Source of the DNA: Ferruginibacter sp.
Lineage (GTDB): Bacteria > Bacteroidota > Bacteroidia > Chitinophagales > Chitinophagaceae
Direction: 5' to 3'
Assembly (NCBI GenBank): GCA_016786725.1
Contig: JAEUVU010000019.1
Span: 204,077 to 268,076 of the forward strand
DNA length: 64,000 bases
Part shown: one piece after another, positions 43,054 to 52,248 of the stretch
Numbering within the stretch: position 1 is the stretch's first letter
Layout: every line of letters begins with the position of its first letter
The notes under the pieces: generated by a model
Databases searched by the model: none
The model's input: the letters and a program-made list of their open reading frames with translations, nothing else
What the model was told of the DNA's origin: nothing
Translations under genes and position numbers: made by a program

Positions 43054-44031
43054 ATGAATATTCTCATTCGATTGCCCAACTGGCTGGGAGATATGGTGAT
43101 GAGTACGGCTTTTGTTAAGGCTGTAAAAGATGAATACCCGGGTGCAGGCATTGATCTTATTGCTAAAAAGGGCATTGATTTTTTATTGCCTTATTTTCCT
43201 GAACATGGGCAGGCATTTATTTTTTCTAAAGATGAATATAAAGGCCTTGGTGGCCTGAGGAAGTTTGGTAAAATGATTGCCGCTCAAAAAAAATATGACC
43301 TTTTCTTTTGCCTGCCCGATTCTTTTTCATCAGCCATAATGGGCCATGCGGTTGCTGCAAAGCAAAGAGTTGGTTTTAAAAAAGAATTACGTTCTGTTTT
43401 TTTAACACATAGTTACACAAAGAAAAAAAATATTCACCGGGTTGAAGAATATGTTGATCTTTTGCAGCACTTCACACAAAAACAAATTGCCGTACCAGCG
43501 GTAGAGTTAAAAGTTGCAGGCGCTGTAAAAGGAAATGCGGTAGTGATCAATATCAATTCCGAAGCAGTATCACGCAGGTTGCCGAAAGAAAAAGCCATCA
43601 GCATTATCACTGCTGTTCGTAATGCAATTCCGAACGGGATCATTTTAGTTGGCAGTAATAAAGAAGCTGATTTTGTAAATGAGGTTTTTGATTCTTTACC
43701 TGATAAAAGCAATATCACGAATAAAGCCGGTAAAACCAATTTAACAGCGTTGCTGCAATTGTTTGCAAACAGCGTTGCTGTATTAACAACTGATAGCGGG
43801 CCAGCCCATTTGGCCAATGCATTGGGTGTGCACAGCATTGTTTTGTTTGGAGCCGGTAATGAAAACAATACTGCACCTTATAATAAACACAAACGCACCA
43901 TCATCAGGCTGGCACAATTGCCCTGCGAACCCTGCGTAAGCAATACATGCAAAGTTTATGGTGTACCACAATGTTTGGTAAGGCTTGATGAACAAATAAT
44001 TGTTTCAGCTGTAAATTGCGTTTTAAAATAA
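43054..44031 (+). CDS. Glycosyltransferase family 9 (heptosyltransferase-like), second copy
   Basis: A 325-residue GT9 enzyme from ATG 43054 (ATG 43039 would add five residues). The opening NILIRLPNWLGDMVMSTAFV matches WaaF-type heptosyltransferases. The C-terminal site reads TTDSGPAHLANALGVHSIVL followed by FGAGNENNTAPYN. The Cys-rich end QLPCEPCVSNTCKVYGVPQC is common in this family. It ends 4 bases before the TsaC-like gene and is divergent from dapD. It probably acts on the LPS inner core. Confidence 0.9.
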   Translation: MNILIRLPNWLGDMVMSTAFVKAVKDEYPGAGIDLIAKKGIDFLLPYFPEHGQAFIFSKDEYKGLGGLRKFGKMIAAQKKYDLFFCLPDSFSSAIMGHAVAAKQRVGFKKELRSVFLTHSYTKKKNIHRVEEYVDLLQHFTQKQIAVPAVELKVAGAVKGNAVVININSEAVSRRLPKEKAISIITAVRNAIPNGIILVGSNKEADFVNEVFDSLPDKSNITNKAGKTNLTALLQLFANSVAVLTTDSGPAHLANALGVHSIVLFGAGNENNTAPYNKHKRTIIRLAQLPCEPCVSNTCKVYGVPQCLVRLDEQIIVSAVNCVLK

Positions 44032-44035
44032 AGCT

Positions 44036-44605
44036 ATGGTTTTTGAGATGGATATTGAAGCATCGCTGAATGTATTAAACAAGGGAGGTATCATTCTCTA
44101 CCCTACCGATACGGTTTGGGGGCTTGGCTGCGATGCAACCGATGCAACTGCAGTTGCAAAGATATATGCACTCAAAAAAAGATCAGATGAAAAAAGCCTG
44201 ATCGTTTTACTGGCTGATGAGAAAGAGATTGCTAAATATGTATCAGAACCCGATCCAAAAATATTTTACTACATAAAGGGCATACACAAACCCACCACTT
44301 TTATATACGAAGGTGCCACCAACCTGGCCACCAATATGATACAAGCCGATGGCACTGTAGGCATACGCATCACCAAAGACCCTTTTTGCAAACAACTTAT
44401 CAAACGCTTTGGCAAACCATTGGTTTCTACCTCTGCAAATATTTCGGGCTATCCTGCCCCTGCAATTTTTATAGATGTGGATATTGCAATAAAAAGCGGT
44501 GTTGACTATATAGTGCAACACCGCCGGGATGATGTAACTGCAGCATCACCATCTGCTATTGTAAAGCTGAACGCCGATGGCTCTCTCACCATCATACGCC
44601 CGTAA
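44036..44605 (+). CDS. L-threonylcarbamoyladenylate synthase (TsaC/Sua5/YrdC family)
   Basis: A 189-residue enzyme that makes threonylcarbamoyl-AMP from threonine, bicarbonate and ATP, the first step of the t6A modification of ANN-decoding tRNAs. The nucleotide-binding cleft has GGIILYPTDTVWGLGCDATD, the KKR.DEKSLIVL strand and PLVSTSANISGYPAPA. Length matches the short YrdC/YciO type. YciO-like paralogues share the fold but differ in rate, so a secondary role cannot be excluded. Confidence 0.9.
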   Translation: MVFEMDIEASLNVLNKGGIILYPTDTVWGLGCDATDATAVAKIYALKKRSDEKSLIVLLADEKEIAKYVSEPDPKIFYYIKGIHKPTTFIYEGATNLATNMIQADGTVGIRITKDPFCKQLIKRFGKPLVSTSANISGYPAPAIFIDVDIAIKSGVDYIVQHRRDDVTAASPSAIVKLNADGSLTIIRP

Positions 44606-44608
44606 AAA

Positions 44609-45187
44609 TTATAAAGTAAACCCTACACCAAGCTGAACGCTCTGGCTCTTCCATTTTTCTTTATTATCAATATCGTTCAGGTTATTCAGCCCAATCGCAT
44701 AACGGGCATAAATATTCAGGTGGCCAAGATTAACCTGTGCACCACCCAGCATACTAAAGTCGCCCGATTTAAATGCTTCCTGTCCATTCTGCAAAACAGT
44801 TTTGCTTTTGTTGGTTAATATTCCAAACTGCGGCCCGGCCTGCAATGTGAGGAATTTTACCGGCTTGTAGTTAAGCATGATAGGGATGCTCACATATTTA
44901 AGCTGAACTTTATTCAATTGTTTAAACTGGTAAACACTGCTGAATGTGCTGGAGGTATCCACATTTATCTGGTTAAATAACACTTCGGGCTGAATAGCAA
45001 ATTTTTTGCCAAGCCCTACAGAAAAAAAGCCGCCTATGTGGTAGCCAAAAGAAAATTCATCATCGAAAGATTTGCCGGTAAGTTTGTTGATGTTTGCACC
45101 ACCTTTAACACCCACATGGAGTTTTTGTGCAGTTGCTGCACCTGCGGTGATACAAATAATTGCCAGGATTAAGAGTTTTGTTTTCAT
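44609..45187 (-). CDS. Outer-membrane beta-barrel protein (porin-family type)
   Basis: A 192-residue protein with a signal peptide ending GAATAQ. LHVGVKGGANINKLTGKSF and the later SIPIMLNYKPVKFLTLQAGP are typical of the small 8-strand barrel family found in many Bacteroidetes (OMP_b-brl_2). It ends ARYAIGLNNLNDIDN..VQLGVGFTL with a C-terminal hydrophobic strand. Role unknown. It converges on the TsaC-like gene with 3 bases between. Confidence 0.85.
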   Translation of the reverse strand: MKTKLLILAIICITAGAATAQKLHVGVKGGANINKLTGKSFDDEFSFGYHIGGFFSVGLGKKFAIQPEVLFNQINVDTSSTFSSVYQFKQLNKVQLKYVSIPIMLNYKPVKFLTLQAGPQFGILTNKSKTVLQNGQEAFKSGDFSMLGGAQVNLGHLNIYARYAIGLNNLNDIDNKEKWKSQSVQLGVGFTL

Positions 45188-45277
45188 AAAAATAAAAATT
45201 GTTTAGTTGGCGTAATTGCACCAAGTATTATACCAATGGGCTTTAAAAAATTACAAACTTATGTTAAGAGAAGAAGG

Positions 45278-46222
45278 TTAAAATATAAAACCGGCGCTGA
45301 AAGAAAACACCGTTGTAAACTTCTTGTAACTCGTAGCAGGTAAGTAATAGTCAATATAAAAATTGGGTTCGATGAAGAATTTTTTGTACCGGTAATGTAG
45401 CGTAGCTGATGCAGCTATTGATTGCATCTGAAATTTTGAATCGGATTCATACCTGTTCTTAAGATATGTTTTTGCCCGGGGGAAATTTGAAAGACGGGGG
45501 TTATTAAGTCCTGGAGCTTTAACCTGTTGGCGTCCTGCAATTAAAATGAGTGAGGGTGTAAACGTAAGTTCATCATTTTTTGAAATCAGCTTATTAAAAT
45601 AATATTCATGAAGTACATAAGCAGACAAATTAAAATCTGAAATTTTTATTTCAAGTTCCCGTACCCTGCTTAATATTAGCACTGAATCTGAAAAACGCCC
45701 GCTGTTATAACCAATTGCAAATCCTGGTGCCAGGTAGGTTTTTGTGTAAACAACATTGCCATAAAAGCTGTTTTGAAAAGGGTTGGGAGTAAATCCGGAA
45801 GACTCATTTGAAATATATCTTGTGTAGTAAATACCTGCGTTAAAAGACTTACCAAAATATTCAAAATACGGATTGATAGAAAACTGGTATGCTTTGATAT
45901 TGCCGCTATCCACTGCTAAAAAAGCGTTGGCAGCCAGGCCAAAACCGCTTTTGTGATGATAATTTACTGCTGGTGTTAAAATGAGATACGATTTTAACTC
46001 ACCGGCATTTACATTGTTATTAGAGGTACTGATGGTTTGATTTCCTGCTCCGGTTTTCACTTCTAAGTAACTCCTGTCTTTTTTCATCATCAGCTTAATA
46101 AACTCATCATTATTAAACATAGAATCAAGCAGGCGTTTATCTTCCTTAGACAAAGTATCTGTTTGTGCCATTGCACACAGGCCAATAAGCCAACAGGAGA
46201 TCAGCAGCAGGTATCTGAGCAT
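45278..46222 (-). CDS. Predicted outer-membrane barrel protein, unknown family
   Basis: A 314-residue exported protein (signal peptide MLRYLLLISCWLIGLCAMAQ). After an acidic helix (SKEDKRLLDSMFNNDEFIKL) it consists of alternating amphipathic strands with aromatic girdles (SFNAGIYYTRYISNESSG; KFFIEPNFYIDYYLPATSY) and ends in Phe-rich TTVFSFSAGFIF. This fits a 12-14-strand barrel. I do not recognise a specific family. Confidence 0.7.
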   Translation of the reverse strand: MLRYLLLISCWLIGLCAMAQTDTLSKEDKRLLDSMFNNDEFIKLMMKKDRSYLEVKTGAGNQTISTSNNNVNAGELKSYLILTPAVNYHHKSGFGLAANAFLAVDSGNIKAYQFSINPYFEYFGKSFNAGIYYTRYISNESSGFTPNPFQNSFYGNVVYTKTYLAPGFAIGYNSGRFSDSVLILSRVRELEIKISDFNLSAYVLHEYYFNKLISKNDELTFTPSLILIAGRQQVKAPGLNNPRLSNFPRAKTYLKNRYESDSKFQMQSIAASATLHYRYKKFFIEPNFYIDYYLPATSYKKFTTVFSFSAGFIF

Positions 46223-46611
46223 AAAGGTTTGAGTTGCTGGTGTTAGAATACTAAAACCAAATTTAGTTTAATGCTTCGTTAAATAATAATCATTTCATCG
46301 TCATTTAATACCCCAAGTCAGATTAAGATACAATATGATGCGGAAAATGGGAATAAATAGCCTACCTTTGCGCCCATTATTTAAAAACTGAGAATTACAT
46401 GACATGCTCAGTTGCTGTTGAACATTAGTTATTATCGGCAATATCCGAAATGACCACTACCAGGGTTTTTAACCGCTGTCGGGGGTTATACCCGCCGACA
46501 GGGTTATAGAGAACCCTTACTTATCCCAACGGCCAAAGCATGACATTCCGGTAACTCTGCGGAGTTAAGCACTGCCGGAAAATTACATGTGGCTATCGCA
46601 AAACAAATTAC
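46223..46611 (+). other. 389-base gap containing the structured leader of the DEAD-box helicase gene
   Basis: A -7 element TACCTTTG lies at 46363-46370, so the leader would be about 235 bases. It contains successive inverted repeats: AACTGAG/CTCAGTT (46386-46413), CTGTCGG/CCGACAG (46476-46501), GGGTT/AACCC (46501-46516) and TTCCGG/CCGGAA (46546-46580) enclosing AACTC/GAGTT. AATTACATG occurs three times, at 46393, 46581 and 46606, the last holding the real start codon. The first opens a 9-codon frame (46399-46428, MTCSVAVEH). This is a good candidate for cis regulation. The part before 46363 shows nothing clear. Confidence 0.55.
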
Positions 46612-48342
46612 ATGAATGCATTTGAGGCTTTAGGCCTGAACGAACAATTGGTACAATCTGTTACCGAACTGGGATTTGAAACCCCCACTGAAATACAAAC
46701 AAAAGCCATCCCCGTTTTATTATCGGGCACCACCGATTTTATCGGCCTGGCACAAACCGGCACGGGTAAAACCGCTGCTTTTGGTTTACCGCTTTTACAA
46801 CTTATTGATGGCACTCAGCGCCATCCGCAGGCACTGATCGTTTGCCCTACACGTGAACTGTGTTTACAAATTACCAACGACATTGAAAATTTTAAAAAAC
46901 ACAACCGCAATATTTACACCGAAGCGGTATATGGCGGTGCATCCATTATGATGCAGATACGCAACCTGAAAAGGGGCGTACATATTGTTGTTGCTACGCC
47001 GGGCCGTTTGATTGATCTTATTGAAAGAAAAGCTATTGACCTGCAAAAAGTAAAATACGTAGTGCTGGACGAGGCTGATGAAATGCTGAACATGGGCTTC
47101 AGGGATGATATTGATTTTGTATTAAAGAATACCATCAACCGTGAAAGCACCTGGCTGTTCAGCGCAACCATGCCGCCGGAAGTTAGGGCCATTTCTAAAA
47201 ATTACATGGAAACGCCCAAAGAAGTTACTGTTGGTAAAAAGAACAGCGGCAATGCAAATATTGATCACCAGTTTTTTGTGGTTGGCGCACCACACCGCTA
47301 CGAAGCATTAAAGCGTTTAATTGATTTCAATCCCGGCATGTATGGTATCATCTTCACCCGTACCAAGGCCGATGCACAGGAAATTAGTGAGCGTTTGGCA
47401 AAATCTGGTTACGAGATCGAAGCTTTACATGGTGACTTATCACAACAACAGCGTGATAAAGTGATGGGCCGTTTCCGCAGCAAAAATTTACAGTTATTAA
47501 TTGCTACTGATGTGGCTGCACGTGGTATTGATGTGGATGGCATTACGCATGTTATCAATTTTGAATTGCCCGATGACATGGAAGTGTACACACACCGTAG
47601 CGGCCGTACTGGCCGTGCCGGTAAAACAGGTGTTTGTTTATCTATTTGCCATAGCAGGGAAATTTATAAGATCCGTTCTTTGGAAAGAATGATCAATTCT
47701 CAATTCCATAAAGTAGATGTTCCATCTGGTAAAGATGTTTGCCGCAAACAATTTTTCCACTTCATGGATAAACTGATGCAGGCAGATGTTAGCCATGGCG
47801 ATTATGAAACCTATATGCCCGACCTGATGGAAAAATTTGCCAATGTTAGCAAGGAAGAAGTTCTACAAAGAGTTGCTGCATTGGAGTTCAGCCATTTTTT
47901 AAAGTATTACGAAAATGCTGATGACCTGAACACACGTGACCGCAACGACAGAAGGACCGAAAGAAGCGGCGACATGAATGGCAGCCGTAAAGAACGCACT
48001 AATTTTAACCGTGGCAATAGTGGTTACACCAGATTATTTGTGAACCTGGGCACCAAAGATGGTTTTTATAAAGCCAGCTTTTTACAATTTATTTTAGACG
48101 AAAGTAATTTGAACAAAGAAGTACTGGGTAAAATTGACATGCGTGAAATGAACAGCTGGATTGAGATTGACCAGGCGGCTGCCGGCAAAATGATAAAAGC
48201 AATTGACGGCAAACGCTACAATAACCGCACAGTACGGATGAATGAGGCTGACGGCGGCTTTAAAAGGCCAAGTGATGAAGGAAGAGGTGGCGAAGGAAGA
48301 AAGAGAATATATGCTTCTAAAGAGAAGAGAAGTTTTAGATAA
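46612..48342 (+). CDS. DEAD-box ATP-dependent RNA helicase with DbpA-type RNA-binding domain
   Basis: A 576-residue RNA helicase that remodels RNA, typically in ribosome assembly and cold adaptation. Helicase motifs are complete: Q motif (TPTEIQTKAIP), AQTGTGKTAAFG (I), PTRELC (Ia), DEAD (II), SAT (III), ATDVAARGID (V) and HRSGRTGRAG (VI). After a basic Arg/Asn-rich linker (about 445-470) a DbpA/CsdA-type RNA-binding domain follows (TRLFVNLGTKDGFYKASFLQ, SWIEIDQAAAGKMIKAIDG), ending in a basic tail. The gene has its own promoter, long leader and terminator. Confidence 0.95.
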   Translation: MNAFEALGLNEQLVQSVTELGFETPTEIQTKAIPVLLSGTTDFIGLAQTGTGKTAAFGLPLLQLIDGTQRHPQALIVCPTRELCLQITNDIENFKKHNRNIYTEAVYGGASIMMQIRNLKRGVHIVVATPGRLIDLIERKAIDLQKVKYVVLDEADEMLNMGFRDDIDFVLKNTINRESTWLFSATMPPEVRAISKNYMETPKEVTVGKKNSGNANIDHQFFVVGAPHRYEALKRLIDFNPGMYGIIFTRTKADAQEISERLAKSGYEIEALHGDLSQQQRDKVMGRFRSKNLQLLIATDVAARGIDVDGITHVINFELPDDMEVYTHRSGRTGRAGKTGVCLSICHSREIYKIRSLERMINSQFHKVDVPSGKDVCRKQFFHFMDKLMQADVSHGDYETYMPDLMEKFANVSKEEVLQRVAALEFSHFLKYYENADDLNTRDRNDRRTERSGDMNGSRKERTNFNRGNSGYTRLFVNLGTKDGFYKASFLQFILDESNLNKEVLGKIDMREMNSWIEIDQAAAGKMIKAIDGKRYNNRTVRMNEADGGFKRPSDEGRGGEGRKRIYASKEKRSFR

Positions 48343-48360
48343 GCGTTGATTTTATTTTGT

Positions 48361-48401
48361 GCCGGGAAGACGGTAATTAAATTTAAAAACGTCTTCCCGG
48401 C
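48361..48401. terminator. Bidirectional terminator between helicase and metallophosphoesterase genes
   Basis: GCCGGGAAGACG (48361-48372) and CGTCTTCCCGGC (48390-48401) form a perfect 12-bp stem between two convergent genes, followed by T-rich sequence. Confidence 0.85.
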
Positions 48402-48407
48402 TGTTTA

Positions 48408-49658
48408 TTAAACCAGTTCAATCACCGTTATCTCTGCCAAAACCCCCACCCTGCCGGGATAGCCGAGAAAGCCGTAGCCGGGGTTTACATACAATTTTTG
48501 TTTGCCATCTTCATACAGACCATGCCATTGCTTGTACATATATTGAACCGGACTCCATTTAAAGCCAGGTATCTCCACACCAAACTGCATACCATGTGTG
48601 TGGCCGCTCAGGGTAAGATCAACATCAGCATATTGCGGCCTCACCTGTGCATCCCAATGGCTGGGGTCGTGGCTCATCAGAATTTTAAACGGATATTTTT
48701 CGGTACCTGCATGCGCCAGGTCCATGCGGCCATGCTTAGGAAAGCGTGCCTTGTTGCTCCAGTTTTCAATACCAAGCAAAGCAATTTCTGCCCCGCCTTT
48801 TTCCAGTACCACGTGTTCATTCATTAAAAGCTTCCATCCCATGTCTGCATGTACTTTTTTCAGGTTCTCCAGGTTCTGATCCTTACTGATACCATTATAA
48901 GGCCAGCGTACATAATCACCATAATCATGGTTGCCCAATATGCTGTACACACCCATCGGTGCATTCAGTTTATTGAATACCTCTTTGTAGTCATCCATTT
49001 CTGTTGCCCGGTCATTCACAATATCGCCGGTAAATAAAATTAGATCTGGCTTTTCGGCAAGTATCTTTTCAACACCATGCGCTACTTTTTGCTTATCGGT
49101 AAAACTTCCGCTGTGTATATCGCTGATGTGTACAATTTTCAATCCTTTAAAAGCAGCAGGCAAATTATCATACGCCAGTTGTATGCGCTTAACCTTGTAA
49201 TTATATTTATTGCTGAAGCCGTACAGCAGGCTCCCAAACAGCGTTCCGCCGGCGGCAAGGCCCAGCCAGCTTAAAAAAACCGAACGGCTGATGCCGTCGC
49301 CACTCATCTCCTCGCCTTCGGTATTTTTAAAGAACAGCTTGCCGGTTATCCATTGTATTACCCTTCGTATATCATCAATAAAAAGAAAAAGAACGATAAT
49401 GAGTTTTGATAAGAATAAACCGATAGCAGTTGCAAATAAATACGTACGGAATTTTTTAGGCAGGAAATTATGATCAGTATAAAAAAACAGCATAAAACTG
49501 ATCAGCGCTAATGCTGATATTGACCAGTAAGCAATATAGATAATCACCCTGGTTTTGGGTGAGGCAGAGTGGCTTACCGTTTTTACTGCCTGGAAAATAT
49601 AAGTATCCATCAGTATGGCAAATGCAAAAAAAATAAATGTTCCTATGGGTGTACGCAT
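48408..49658 (-). CDS. Membrane-anchored calcineurin-like metallophosphoesterase
   Basis: A 416-residue protein. Residues 1-115 contain about four hydrophobic helices, and a further segment at about 130-150 (SVFLSWLGLAAGGTLFGSLL) precedes the enzyme. The phosphoesterase domain carries the full metal set: VHISDIHSGS, FTGDIVND, LGNHDYGD, MSHDPSHWD and LSGHTHGMQFG. Proteins with this layout (YkuE/YaeI-like) act on phospholipids such as UDP-diacylglucosamine or on other phosphodiesters; the substrate here is unknown. Confidence 0.9.
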   Translation of the reverse strand: MRTPIGTFIFFAFAILMDTYIFQAVKTVSHSASPKTRVIIYIAYWSISALALISFMLFFYTDHNFLPKKFRTYLFATAIGLFLSKLIIVLFLFIDDIRRVIQWITGKLFFKNTEGEEMSGDGISRSVFLSWLGLAAGGTLFGSLLYGFSNKYNYKVKRIQLAYDNLPAAFKGLKIVHISDIHSGSFTDKQKVAHGVEKILAEKPDLILFTGDIVNDRATEMDDYKEVFNKLNAPMGVYSILGNHDYGDYVRWPYNGISKDQNLENLKKVHADMGWKLLMNEHVVLEKGGAEIALLGIENWSNKARFPKHGRMDLAHAGTEKYPFKILMSHDPSHWDAQVRPQYADVDLTLSGHTHGMQFGVEIPGFKWSPVQYMYKQWHGLYEDGKQKLYVNPGYGFLGYPGRVGVLAEITVIELV

Positions 49659-49666
49659 GAAATCAG

Positions 49667-50203
49667 TCAGGAGTTATGGGTTATGGTTATGAGTTGTAAA
49701 GATGTCCAGGCAATGAATTCATCAAGTTGCTGGTTGATGGCTTTTAATGTGTTATTGTTGATGATCTTTCCTTCATAGTCTAACACGGTATTTACAACCG
49801 GGATTGGAAGTTTATTGGGATGCACCGTTATCTTCAGGTAATTCAGCACATCGGCCAGGTGATCCATCCCTCTCAGGTTACCGGCCCTGCCTGTAGCTAC
49901 TCCTGTAAGCAGGGCTTTTTTGTTAAACCAGATATCGTGTGAGCGGCTGGTATCAAAAAGCAGCTTAAGCACACCCGGAAAGCTGCCATTATATTCTGGA
50001 GATATGATGATAAAATGGGTGGTGGGAATTATAATTTCATTCTCTATCTTTTCAAAAGCGGCATTATAATATGCCAGGTCCAGGCCTTCCAAAGACAGCA
50101 GGCCGGCCTCAATACCTTTTTTGTGCAATATCAACTGGTATTCCCTGGCTATTTTTGATGTATTACTGTGTTTCCGGTTGGTACCCGATATAATTGTGAC
50201 CAT
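49667..50203 (-). CDS. NADPH-dependent FMN reductase family protein
   Basis: A 178-residue flavodoxin-like protein from the ATG at 50201-50203. The FMN phosphate loop is SGTNRKHSNTSKIA (the SxRxxSxT type), FIIISPEYNGSFPGVLKLLF is the conserved SPEYNxSxPGxLK motif, and the later GVATGRAGNLRGMDHLADVL also fits. Members reduce FMN, quinones or azo dyes with NAD(P)H. It ends 9 bases before the metallophosphoesterase start and may be co-transcribed with it. Confidence 0.9.
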   Translation of the reverse strand: MVTIISGTNRKHSNTSKIAREYQLILHKKGIEAGLLSLEGLDLAYYNAAFEKIENEIIIPTTHFIIISPEYNGSFPGVLKLLFDTSRSHDIWFNKKALLTGVATGRAGNLRGMDHLADVLNYLKITVHPNKLPIPVVNTVLDYEGKIINNNTLKAINQQLDEFIAWTSLQLITITHNS

Positions 50204-50349
50204 AAATCGCAAAGTTAACTCCTCAATATTACAATTAAGATGCTTGTTTGTTGTCCATTTTTATGCCGAATGGTTAAATTTGCCATCCTGACTGTTTTTT
50301 GTACAAAAGACGATTGGGATGTAATAATATTTTATCAGAGCAGAAATTA

Positions 50350-50357
50350 TACCTTTG
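50350..50357 (+). promoter_or_regulatory. parA: Candidate -7 element for parA
   Basis: TACCTTTG matches TAnnTTTG, about 90 bases before the parA ATG, so a palindromic repeat would lie in the leader. The upstream element is weak. Confidence 0.4.
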
Positions 50358-50371
50358 GCAGAATTGGAACC

Positions 50372-50443
50372 GTTAATCGTTGATAGTTGTCCGTTGACCG
50401 GACTGCTGCACGAACAACGATCAACCAGCAACGAACAATTAAC
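50372..50443 (+). repeat. GTTGA-type palindromic repeat in the parA leader
   Basis: Outer arms GTTAAT (50372-50377) and ATTAAC (50438-50443) enclose imperfectly pairing GTTGATAGTTGTCCGTTGACC and ACGAACAACGATCAACC stretches. It ends 2 bases before the parA start codon. Confidence 0.5.
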
Positions 50444-50445
50444 AG

Positions 50446-51246
50446 ATGGCAAAAATAATCGGTGTAGCAAATCAAAAAGGCGGTGTAGGTAAAACAACCA
50501 CGGCTATAAACCTGGCGGCAAGTTTTGCTGTGCTGGAATACAGAACACTTTTGGTAGATGCCGATCCGCAGGCCAATAGCACTACCGGTACCGGTTTCGA
50601 CCTGCATAATATTACCCAAAGCCTGTACGATTGCATGGTGAACGATGCAGCCGCAAAGGATATTATTTTAAAATCGGATATCCCTTTCTTAGATGTATTG
50701 CCATCGCATATTGACCTGGTGGGCGCCGAAATTGAGATGATCAACTATCCCAACCGGGAAACGGTTTTAAAGAAAATACTGGAACCCGTACGGGATAATT
50801 ATGATTTCATCATCATTGATTGTTCCCCATCATTAGGATTGATAACAGTAAATGCATTAACAGCTGCCGATAGCGTGGTAGTGCCGGTGCAAACCGAATT
50901 TTTTGCGCTGGAAGGGTTGGGTAAATTATTAAACACCATCAAAATTGTACAAAACAGGCTTAACACCGATCTAAAGATAGAAGGCATTTTGATGACCATG
51001 TACGATGGCCGCCTTCGCCTTTGCAACCAGGTGGTGAGTGAAGTGAGACGCCATTTTGAAGATATTGTTTTCAGCAGCATTATTCACCGCAACACCAGGC
51101 TGAGCGAAGCGCCAAGCTTTGGCAAACCGGTAATATTGTACGATTCAGACAGTAAAGGGGCCGTAAACTACCTGCACCTGGCAAAAGAGATTTTACAAAA
51201 GAATAATCTTACTAAAATAAAAGAAGAAGAAAGAATAATTAGCTAA
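50446..51246 (+). CDS. parA: Chromosome partitioning ATPase ParA/Soj
   Basis: A 266-residue ParA-type ATPase that drives origin segregation together with ParB. The deviant Walker A motif [38 protein letters not shown] and [12 protein letters not shown] are all present. It has no N-terminal helix-turn-helix, which marks the chromosomal type. parB follows 93 bases later. I saw no parS-like GTTCCACGTGAAAC palindrome near the cluster. Confidence 0.95.
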   Translation: MAKIIGVANQKGGVGKTTTAINLAASFAVLEYRTLLVDADPQANSTTGTGFDLHNITQSLYDCMVNDAAAKDIILKSDIPFLDVLPSHIDLVGAEIEMINYPNRETVLKKILEPVRDNYDFIIIDCSPSLGLITVNALTAADSVVVPVQTEFFALEGLGKLLNTIKIVQNRLNTDLKIEGILMTMYDGRLRLCNQVVSEVRRHFEDIVFSSIIHRNTRLSEAPSFGKPVILYDSDSKGAVNYLHLAKEILQKNNLTKIKEEERIIS

Positions 51247-51300
51247 TGTTTTTAAAATAAAGGTTTATAATTAAAATAAAATAACTACTCGCATTTAGGA

Positions 51301-51332
51301 ATTAGCACATCAGCAAATTAGCATATCAGCAC
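51301..51332 (+). repeat. Tandem 16-bp repeat before parB
   Basis: ATTAGCACATCAGCAA is followed directly by ATTAGCATATCAGCAC (14 of 16 bases identical), ending 7 bases before the parB ATG. Confidence 0.6.
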
Positions 51333-51339
51333 ATTAAAC

Positions 51340-52248
51340 ATGAACACGCCAAATAAAAAAGACGCTTTAGGAAAAGGGATAAGAAGCTTATTGCAAAACA
51401 TTGATGCCGACCTGAAAACCACTGCCGGAAATTTAAAACCCGAAGTGGTAGAACAGGCTTCTGTTTCACTTCGTATTCCGCTCGGCCAGATAGAAGTAAA
51501 CCCCAAACAGCCCCGCCACGATTTTGATGAAACAGCCTTGAATGAACTGGCTGCATCAATCAAAATACACGACATCATTCAACCACTCACTGTTTCAAAA
51601 TTACCCACCGGTAAATACAGGCTTATTGCCGGCGAACGCCGTTTCAGGGCATCAAAAATTGCGGGATTAAAAGATGTACCCGTGTATATAAGGCAGGCCA
51701 ATGATACACAGTTGCTTGAATTATCATTGCTTGAAAACCTGCAGCGCAAAGATCTTAATGCCATTGAAGTTGCGTTAAGTTACAAACGCCTGATGGATGA
51801 ACTGGAGTACACACAGGAACAGGTAGCCGAAAGAATGGGCAAGGAAAGAAGCACTGTAACCAACTACATCCGTCTGCTTAAACTGCCGCCCGATATACAG
51901 GTGGCAGTACGTACCGGTGTCATAAGTATGGGCCATGCCAGGGCATTGATAAATGTTGATGTAGTTGATAAACAGTTATACATTTTCAACGAAATAAAAA
52001 GGGGCGGCCTTTCGGTAAGGCAAACAGAAGAACTGGTAAGAAAACAATACACGCCTGCTGTTAAAGTTGGTGTAAAAGCTTCGCTACCGGCCAATTTTAA
52101 AAAGATAGAAGATAATTTAGCATCCAGCTTTAATACCCGTGTAAAAATGAAACACGGCAAAAAAGGCAATGGAAGTATTTTATTTGAGTACTACTCTGTA
52201 GAAGAATTAAATGCATTGCTTGATAAATTTAATATCAAAGTATCTTAA
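51340..52248 (+). CDS. parB: Chromosome partitioning protein ParB
   Basis: A 302-residue CTP-dependent DNA clamp that loads at parS. The N-terminal nuclease-like domain has IPLGQIEVNPKQPRHDFD and LIAGERRFRASKIAG (the GERRxR CTP-binding box). The central helix-turn-helix includes TQEQVAERMGKERSTVTNYI and GHARALI. The C-terminal 40 residues form the dimerisation part. Its stop overlaps the next ATG (TAATG). Confidence 0.95.
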   Translation: MNTPNKKDALGKGIRSLLQNIDADLKTTAGNLKPEVVEQASVSLRIPLGQIEVNPKQPRHDFDETALNELAASIKIHDIIQPLTVSKLPTGKYRLIAGERRFRASKIAGLKDVPVYIRQANDTQLLELSLLENLQRKDLNAIEVALSYKRLMDELEYTQEQVAERMGKERSTVTNYIRLLKLPPDIQVAVRTGVISMGHARALINVDVVDKQLYIFNEIKRGGLSVRQTEELVRKQYTPAVKVGVKASLPANFKKIEDNLASSFNTRVKMKHGKKGNGSILFEYYSVEELNALLDKFNIKVS

